Positions 58,650 to 64,000 of a stretch of 64,000 bases of DNA are shown in pieces. The notes below the pieces were generated by a model that was given only the letters and a program-made list of their open reading frames with translations, did not search any database and was not told where the DNA came from. Source of the stretch: Cyclospora cayetanensis (taxonomy: Eukaryota > Apicomplexa > Conoidasida > Eucoccidiorida > Eimeriidae). The position numbers and the translations under genes are program-made. Where the stretch lies: the NCBI RefSeq assembly GCF_002999335.1, contig NW_020312101.1, forward strand, positions 1 through 64,000, read 5' to 3'. The stretch's first letter is position 1. Each line of letters begins with the position of its first letter.

Positions 58650-60672
58650 TCAGTAAGCAAGGGACGTTAGGAATCCAACGACGCAGCCGAACCCGACGGA
58701 CAAGACGGTGAGCGGCCCCGCGACCATGCGCTCCCTTGGATCATCAACAGCATTGCAGGCGTAGAAAAAGGCAAGCGTGCCGATCCACCCATGGCAAAAG
58801 GCAAAACCAACGATCACGAACACATACCATATCGGATCAGTGAAAAAGCTGCCGGGCTTGCACAGATACCCCAAGAGGAAAGGCACCAAGAACACCAAGG
58901 TACTCAGGCTGATTGGAGCATACGCCTTGCGGGACGGTCTCAGCCAGCCAAGACCCTTAATCCATCCTAAATCGGGTGAGGCTCTTCCGATCGTTTCAAA
59001 CAGGAACCACATGCCGTACAACACCACAATCTGATTCGGGAAAGTCCACGAATAGTTCCATCCCAACGGGCCTACACTGGGGTACAGATGATACGTATAA
59101 CTGAAATGAAACACGGCGAGGAGGAGTTCTTTCCAGCTAGCCATCGCCACACGCATCCATAGCATGCGGTTCGGCCTCCCGTTAGGGTCCCCGCTCTGCT
59201 GTCGAGACACCTTACGGCCCCAAAGCTGGAATCCCCAAGTTCTTTCCTTCGACTCGGTGAGGGGCGAATCCAGCCGCTTGCTGGACGCTTCCGCCGGCTC
59301 CTGCTGAATATGCTTGACGCGGGCCAGGCTCTCTGCCACGTCGGGATGCCTCGCTCGGAATAGGAAATAGAATGCAAACGTGTAAGCAAAGAAAGCAACG
59401 ATCCCAAAGCTCATGAAGCAAAAGTGAAGCAGGCCGTTGGAGGTGTTCAAGTCAAAGAAGAAGAAACACGCAATCGTCGATATGCAGAAGACCAGCAGTC
59501 CCGCAGTCCCCTGACCTAAGCGCACATATCACAACACACACAACAGCACACCCAGAAATGAGCGATAAAGGTAGATTTGCAGTGTACAAGCGCACAGAAA
59601 ACGCTGTTTGGCGCTTCGAGGAAGGTGTGGCTAGGAGGCATCATCACCAGCATCCCACGCTCCCGAAGAATCGCATTTTCAACGACGAATGCCATCAGAT
59701 GTGTGTGTGGGGGGGGGGGGGGGAAGGGGAGGCGTCTTTGTATGCATATATGCAAGGAAGTACGTATGTGTGTGTCTGTATGTGCATGTGCGTGCCTCCG
59801 TCGGTTCCGGTCTAGTGGCACCGCTCCCCATCCTTGTGCTCACCTAGAGAAACAGAGGCCACATAGCCTGGTGCGATTTGGCACGATAAGGTGTAGCCAA
59901 CGCCCTGAATTAGTCCCTGGCAGAAGCCCATGAGGACGCTCAAGAGCAGCATCACCCCAAGCAAGCACTGCTGAGCGTAGTCTAATGGCGCCACAGTCCG
60001 AGAGGCGCTTTGATCGCGGAGATGCGCATCCATGTCTTGGATGATTCCCAAGTCCTTATGCGGCATTAGTGCAACTGCTGCAGCCAGCATTAGTCCGAGC
60101 GTGCCACTTCCGACGGATCCCCATACCACGAGCGAGGGTCGGGGCTTTGACAGCCTCATCAGCACTATCTGCACTACGAGGTTTGCCACTTGAAAAATAC
60201 CAAGGAAGAGGTTGTTCAGTCCGGGCCTGTTGAGTTTTTGCAGCAAGATGAATGGCAATGTCTGAATCACGAAGTTCCAGCAAATGAGGGAGTTGCAGCC
60301 GAGCAGCGTGAACACGAGGTACAGAGAAGGCTTCCTTGAACACTGGATGTCTGAATCCTTTGTGACCTCTAGAGGCAGAACCTCCAAATCCACCTGCCGA
60401 CGACCATCCTCCTGCGCCATCTTGCTCATCCCGCCACTCTTGGACTGCGCTGTGGCGATCCCCTTTCCTGAGTAGTTGGACACGACACTTCCTTGAGTGC
60501 ACGGAGCGTGCGCCGAGGCGCTCGTCATGTTGTCACATCCCGACGATTTTCGTGGTACAGAGGCTGACCCCGCAGATCCGCAGAGGGAGGATGCCAAATC
60601 GTGATAGCTTGTGGTGCTTACAAGTTTACCCGACAACTCCTCCTGGCCTTGGGAATTCGGATGAAAATTCAT
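58650..60672 (-). CDS. Equilibrative nucleoside transporter (ENT family)
   Basis: This minus-strand gene has two exons: 60672-59844 (donor GTGAGC, phase 1) and 59515-58650 (after GTGCGCTTAG). The joined sequence SVSLG-QGTAGLLVF restores the conserved ENT motif GQGxAG, which strongly supports the intron. The product is 564 residues: a Ser/Gly-rich polar N-terminus of about 100 residues, then about eleven membrane spans with a charged cytosolic loop after the sixth (HIQQEPAEASSKRLDSPLTE region). ENT hallmarks are LLGCNSLICWNFVIQTLPF in span 1, CQGLIQGVGYTLSCQIAPGY before the GQGxAG motif, and the final spans with GWIGTLAFFYACNAV and a terminal GFLTSLAY. Apicomplexans cannot make purines de novo, and ENT proteins import nucleosides or nucleobases from the host. 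The substrate cannot be read from sequence. The frame upstream is open to a TTG at 60687, but the ATG at 60672 is preferred. Confidence 0.85.
59708..59723. repeat. Poly-G run in the ENT intron
   Basis: Sixteen consecutive G on the plus strand, preceded by a TGTG stretch, inside the 327-base ENT intron. On the transcribed strand this is a C-run in the pre-mRNA. Confidence 0.9.
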
Positions 60673-60793
60673 AGCAAATACAGACAAGAAATCACGAAAT
60701 GATGATGAAACACGTCTGGAGGAGATGAGAGAATAATTATGACCCTAACCGCGTTGGCGGAGAGGGGCCGTTCGCTGCTTGTGGGGAGCAGAC

Positions 60794-60811
60794 GACGTCT
60801 TGCAAGACGTC
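60794..60811. promoter_or_regulatory. 18-bp perfect palindrome upstream of the ENT gene
   Basis: GACGTCTTGCAAGACGTC equals its own reverse complement over 18 bases. It lies 122-139 bases upstream of the ENT ATG and could be a site for a dimeric DNA-binding protein. Position and symmetry are observed; function is inferred. Confidence 0.4.
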
Positions 60812-61989
60812 CCTAAACGATCATCAGGCCGCAAAGCAACTAGTTATACAGGGAGACTGAAGCAAGTGTGTCGCAATCTGATACGTAGGAGGGAGTAAGA
60901 TGGCAGCGCATTTGGTGCTCCGCGTCCCCTGTACAGTAGAGCAGCGACTGTCCTAAAGGATGTTGTTTGGGGCTGATTGCTCGAGGCCTGCGGCATTTCA
61001 TGTCGAGTCCATCTCACGAAATGACAAAAGACTTAATGTTTATTTAGGGCCAAGCTTTTGGTGTCTCAGCTAGCGCGCACAGTAAATGAAGAAAGAGACT
61101 GACGATACCGGAGGTGCCATGCGTCGAGGCGCCTGTGCTTTTGGTGGCGTGGCTACACAACGACAATAATGTTTGACACATATTTAAAGTAAAAATCAGA
61201 CGCAATGCAGAGATTTCAATTCAAGCTGTGTTTACACATCCAAAAACCGGTACACAAAAGGTGGTGACGAGCAAATTCGAACTAGCGCGAGATGCAGCTG
61301 TTGGTACCCGATATTGGGGGCATAAGAGTTACCAGTCCGATTTTCTGAAAAGCGGTCTCGCATGCCTTGATATGATTGTAATTGCAGTAGCTTTTAAAAA
61401 TACAGAGGCCTCGTTTGCGTATATATATACTTCGAGGAGGATTGTCATTCGATGAACCCCTTGGGTTGAGAACGCAGGTCTCTCTGTATTGCGAGGTGAG
61501 CCGCGCTGCACTTGCACGGCCAGCTTCATCACAGTTGTAGCAATTACGATTTAGAGACATGTTTGCCGCCCAATTTTGTCGCTCTTGTGTTTTGTTTGTC
61601 GAGCCGCTGAGCTTGCTCTAGAGTGGCAGAGGATCTGGGCTGGCTGCGTGTGTACGCACGGAACAGCTGTGTGCGGGTGCCTGGAGAAATTAGAGAGTGC
61701 AACATGTAGTGCCATTGTCTTCCTCCCTCGCTACACGGTGGAAGCCTGAGGGGCAGAGGAAGGGAGGAGCGGGTGCTCTTAGGAAATACCCAGCATCCCC
61801 TTGTATTGTAGCGCGCCTCCCAAGATTTCCATAGAGAGATTCCACAGTAGGAGCCCTCTTAGAAACAAAGAGAAATCTAGCAGATGTCATTTGCAAACAA
61901 CAAACCAACAGGAGCTTACTTCCCGCACCACCACAGAGGGTTCCGTGCAAGCTCACCTACCTTGGGCATTTTTACGATAAAGTTGTCAC
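60812..61989. other. Gene-poor stretch
   Basis: The 5' flank of the ENT gene and beyond. No supported coding frame. AT-rich patches with ATATATATA occur near 61420. Confidence 0.35.
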
Positions 61990-62280
61990 ACTTAATTGAG
62001 AATTTGTGAATTGAATAATATGCCTGGCTCTTTGTGTATTGTATCTAGTGCAAAGCGGCGTTAGCTCGATGGGACTTAGGGTGGAAGTTTGTGTGAGCGT
62101 GCGCAAGATGCTATGTGCATCAAGCTGTGAATGCTCCGAGTGCTTAGCAGGCGCGGCGCCCCTTTGACACACTGGCTGCCTGGCTCTCCTCTCGTTTAAG
62201 AATCCTGTGGGAGGACAGCAAGAAGAGAGACCGCGGGTTTTGGAGAACACTCAAGAGCTTTCTAATGAAGCTTTCACACT
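61990..62280 (-). repeat. Interspersed repeat family, copy 5 (inverted)
   Basis: Read on the minus strand it has GAGTGTTCT, CTAAGCACTCGGAGCATTCA, CAGCTTGATGCACATAGCAT and ATACACAAAGAGCC in family order. The left block is shared with copy 3 and the right block with copy 2, so this copy links the two and defines an element of at least about 290 bases. Confidence 0.65.
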
Positions 62281-63534
62281 GCTTTGGTGGCCTGGGGCAT
62301 CTTGATGGAGGTCGTATGTGGCTTGGCTTACCACAAGGAGTGAGAGTCAGTCCAGGGCACCTGCTGCCTCAGGGCTGTTCGGCATATCGAATGGATCAAA
62401 GTGCACGAGATACCACCCTGTTACGGCTACCTCCGGAGAGAGAGATATCCTGTGGCCCTGCGAACAAGGATTGGGAGAGTGTTCAGGAGCTACGCAAAAC
62501 GATAGCACTCTTTGTGTGCTATGGGTAGCCTGCTTTCCCGTTGTACCTCTCTTGGTGTTCTGAATATCAGTCTCCGGCCTGGTCAGCGGGAAAGCATGAT
62601 GCCCTAGGGGCCATTCACAGTCAACATGCCTCCTGTGTGATTCGGGTATACTAGGCGTCATTGGTTGAACCACGCGAGTTTCGAAAAAGCCCCTAGGGTG
62701 AGACGGGAAAGGTATCACTCTAAGGGCTTTATCGGAACTCTAGTTTGTCCCGCAGAGATGCAGAAGGGAGAACTGCATGGGGACATTAAAAGGATCTAGG
62801 GGCAAATGTCTCTTTCTTTGCCGCCAAAACCATTTAAATTGTTGACTTTGTGCTGTGAGAGCAGTTGTTTTCGACCAGCGAGCCTCATGCGACGGGCGAG
62901 TGCACTGTGTGGGTCTTTTTCAACTGCTGCAAAAGCAGCAGAAACCCGCAAACGAGGCGCTTTGTGTGAATACCTACGGTGCCTGGCATCGGCTTCGGTG
63001 TCTTAGGCAGAATCGCTCTCAGCGACAACGTAGAGATTCGGACTAAGAGAAAACGCCTCTTCCTGTTCGGCGTGCAGAGCACCACATCGCGGAAAGCTTG
63101 TGCTACCCGTTCCAGGAAAGGACAGGCACATCGAAACGTGCCACGATCACCAATGTTTGGGTGTTACCTGTTCTGTGTAAGTCTGTTTGTCTGATTTCTG
63201 AGCTGCCTCTTCTCCCTCGTCAGTAGGCTTGATAAAGTAGCGCGTACAGATTCGGCCAGGTGTAAATGACCCTCTGGCCTTGGCTATTCAAATCCAGATT
63301 CAAATGGCATGGAAACCTTTGAGTGCATCCTTTCTCGCATTCGCAGCCATTCCGCTTGGGTGCAAGCCCTTTCGCTTGCTGTTCCGGCAGCAAAATACCC
63401 TAACACCTTCCACTTCCAGCTAGCAAAGCCAAGTCCCTCTATTGCTACGCTCTGATTCTTTGGAGCGCAAACGCCCGCTAAAAATCACTATGATATTCCT
63501 TTTGTGATTCCACTGGACACTATTAAGCGTAAAG
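62281..63534. other. Gene-poor stretch
   Basis: Overlapping plus-strand frames at 62265-62563 and 62806-63194 have no recognised motif and begin inside or next to a repeat copy. No gene is supported. Confidence 0.35.
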
Positions 63535-64000
63535 CTAAGAGATTACGAAAGTCTGGCATACCGGCACTCTCATGTTGCTACTGCAAGAAGAAAAGTTGCT
63601 AGTGGGGTGCATGCGTATCACGGGCAGCAGAAACGCAGCACCTGCGGCAGTGCCCGCTGAGGCAAGCTTGACTTGACGCCTCTGCCTCTCTTGTCTTCGA
63701 AGCTCAGGCTCGCTCATCAAAAGATCATTCCTGACTGCAAGGGGGGCAGCGGGAAGCACCCGGCCTCCGTGGGAAGGCTCCCCACAGGGGCGCTCCCCGG
63801 ATGGAATGCACCGCAGAAAGCTTGTGGCGGAGGAGGAAGTGATGACATCCCCAAAGGCGCAGCTCCACAGTGCATGTTGGGGGGAGTTCCTCCGCCGGCG
63901 ACTACGGGGACGCCTTCTCGCAGAGGCTGCATGGTGTTTGAAACGCCATCAGTGCTGGGCTGACGAGCTTTCCAGAGACCCCTCTGGCAAGAAACGGAGC
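63535..64000 (-). CDS. Possible 3' end of a minus-strand gene entering from the right
   Basis: The minus strand is open from the window edge through a Pro/Gly-rich stretch (LGMSSLPPPPQAFCGAFHPG). A candidate acceptor (CTGCCCCCCTTGCAG, near 63737) then leads to a second frame with a basic Arg/Gln helix (SEPELRRQERQRRQVKLA), a short hydrophobic patch and a stop at 63535-63537. The donor was not located and the start lies outside the window. The opposite strand is also open here, so orientation is uncertain. Confidence 0.3.

Noticed and set aside
1..64000. Retrotransposon or reverse-transcriptase genes, CRISPR arrays, rRNA genes
   Set aside because: No reverse-transcriptase, integrase or protease motifs, no regularly spaced direct repeats, and no rRNA core sequences were seen on either strand.

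Overview
The window looks like nuclear DNA of a coccidian apicomplexan, most likely an Eimeria species. This is inferred from protein features and not from any database search. The evidence is: many short exons with GT-AG introns, CAG-derived runs of Gln, Ala and Ser inside one gene, a RAP-domain protein of the kind expanded in apicomplexans, two damaged copies of what look like coccidian rhoptry (ROP) kinases, and an ENT-type nucleoside transporter. No bacterial operons, Shine-Dalgarno-linked genes, CRISPR arrays or intact transposons were seen.

Layout. (1) 1-27.9 kb is mostly gene-poor. It holds a minus-strand leucine-rich-repeat gene (4997-7970), a divergent plus-strand gene of unknown function (9134-11488), and then about 16 kb of decayed material. 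That material contains a partial ROP-kinase N-lobe (13.8-14.1 kb), a longer broken ROP kinase (16.2-17.7 kb), an AT-rich island with a decayed tRNA-like sequence (18.3-19.1 kb), and a possible surface-antigen (SAG) remnant (20.0-20.3 kb). (2) 28.0-46.2 kb is gene-dense and GC-richer. It holds a BAR/UBA/clathrin-box protein (28056-30706, +), a polytopic membrane protein (31244-32213, -), a long multi-exon RAP-domain gene with homopolymeric amino-acid repeats (33791 to about 40790, -), and, divergent from it, a ten-exon Ku70 DNA-repair gene (41635-46219, +). (3) 46.2-58.6 kb is again sparse. It holds two single-exon plus-strand genes, one secreted orphan (47589-48797) and one membrane orphan (50181-51263), then weak open frames, microsatellites and repeats. 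(4) 58.6-64 kb has a two-exon ENT transporter (58650-60672, -), a further sparse stretch, and probably the 3' end of a minus-strand gene at the right edge.

A degenerate interspersed repeat occurs at least six times, in both orientations, and only between genes. The window therefore alternates feature-rich and feature-poor segments, as described for Eimeria chromosomes. The genes do not form a functional cluster. The identified ones cover unrelated housekeeping roles: DNA end joining (Ku70), endocytic membrane curvature (BAR), probable organellar RNA metabolism (RAP) and nucleoside uptake (ENT). I found no convincing novel multi-gene system. The most informative items are the Ku70 gene with a frame-supported GC-AG intron, the BAR-UBA-clathrin-box architecture, the degraded ROP kinases, and the interspersed repeat family.
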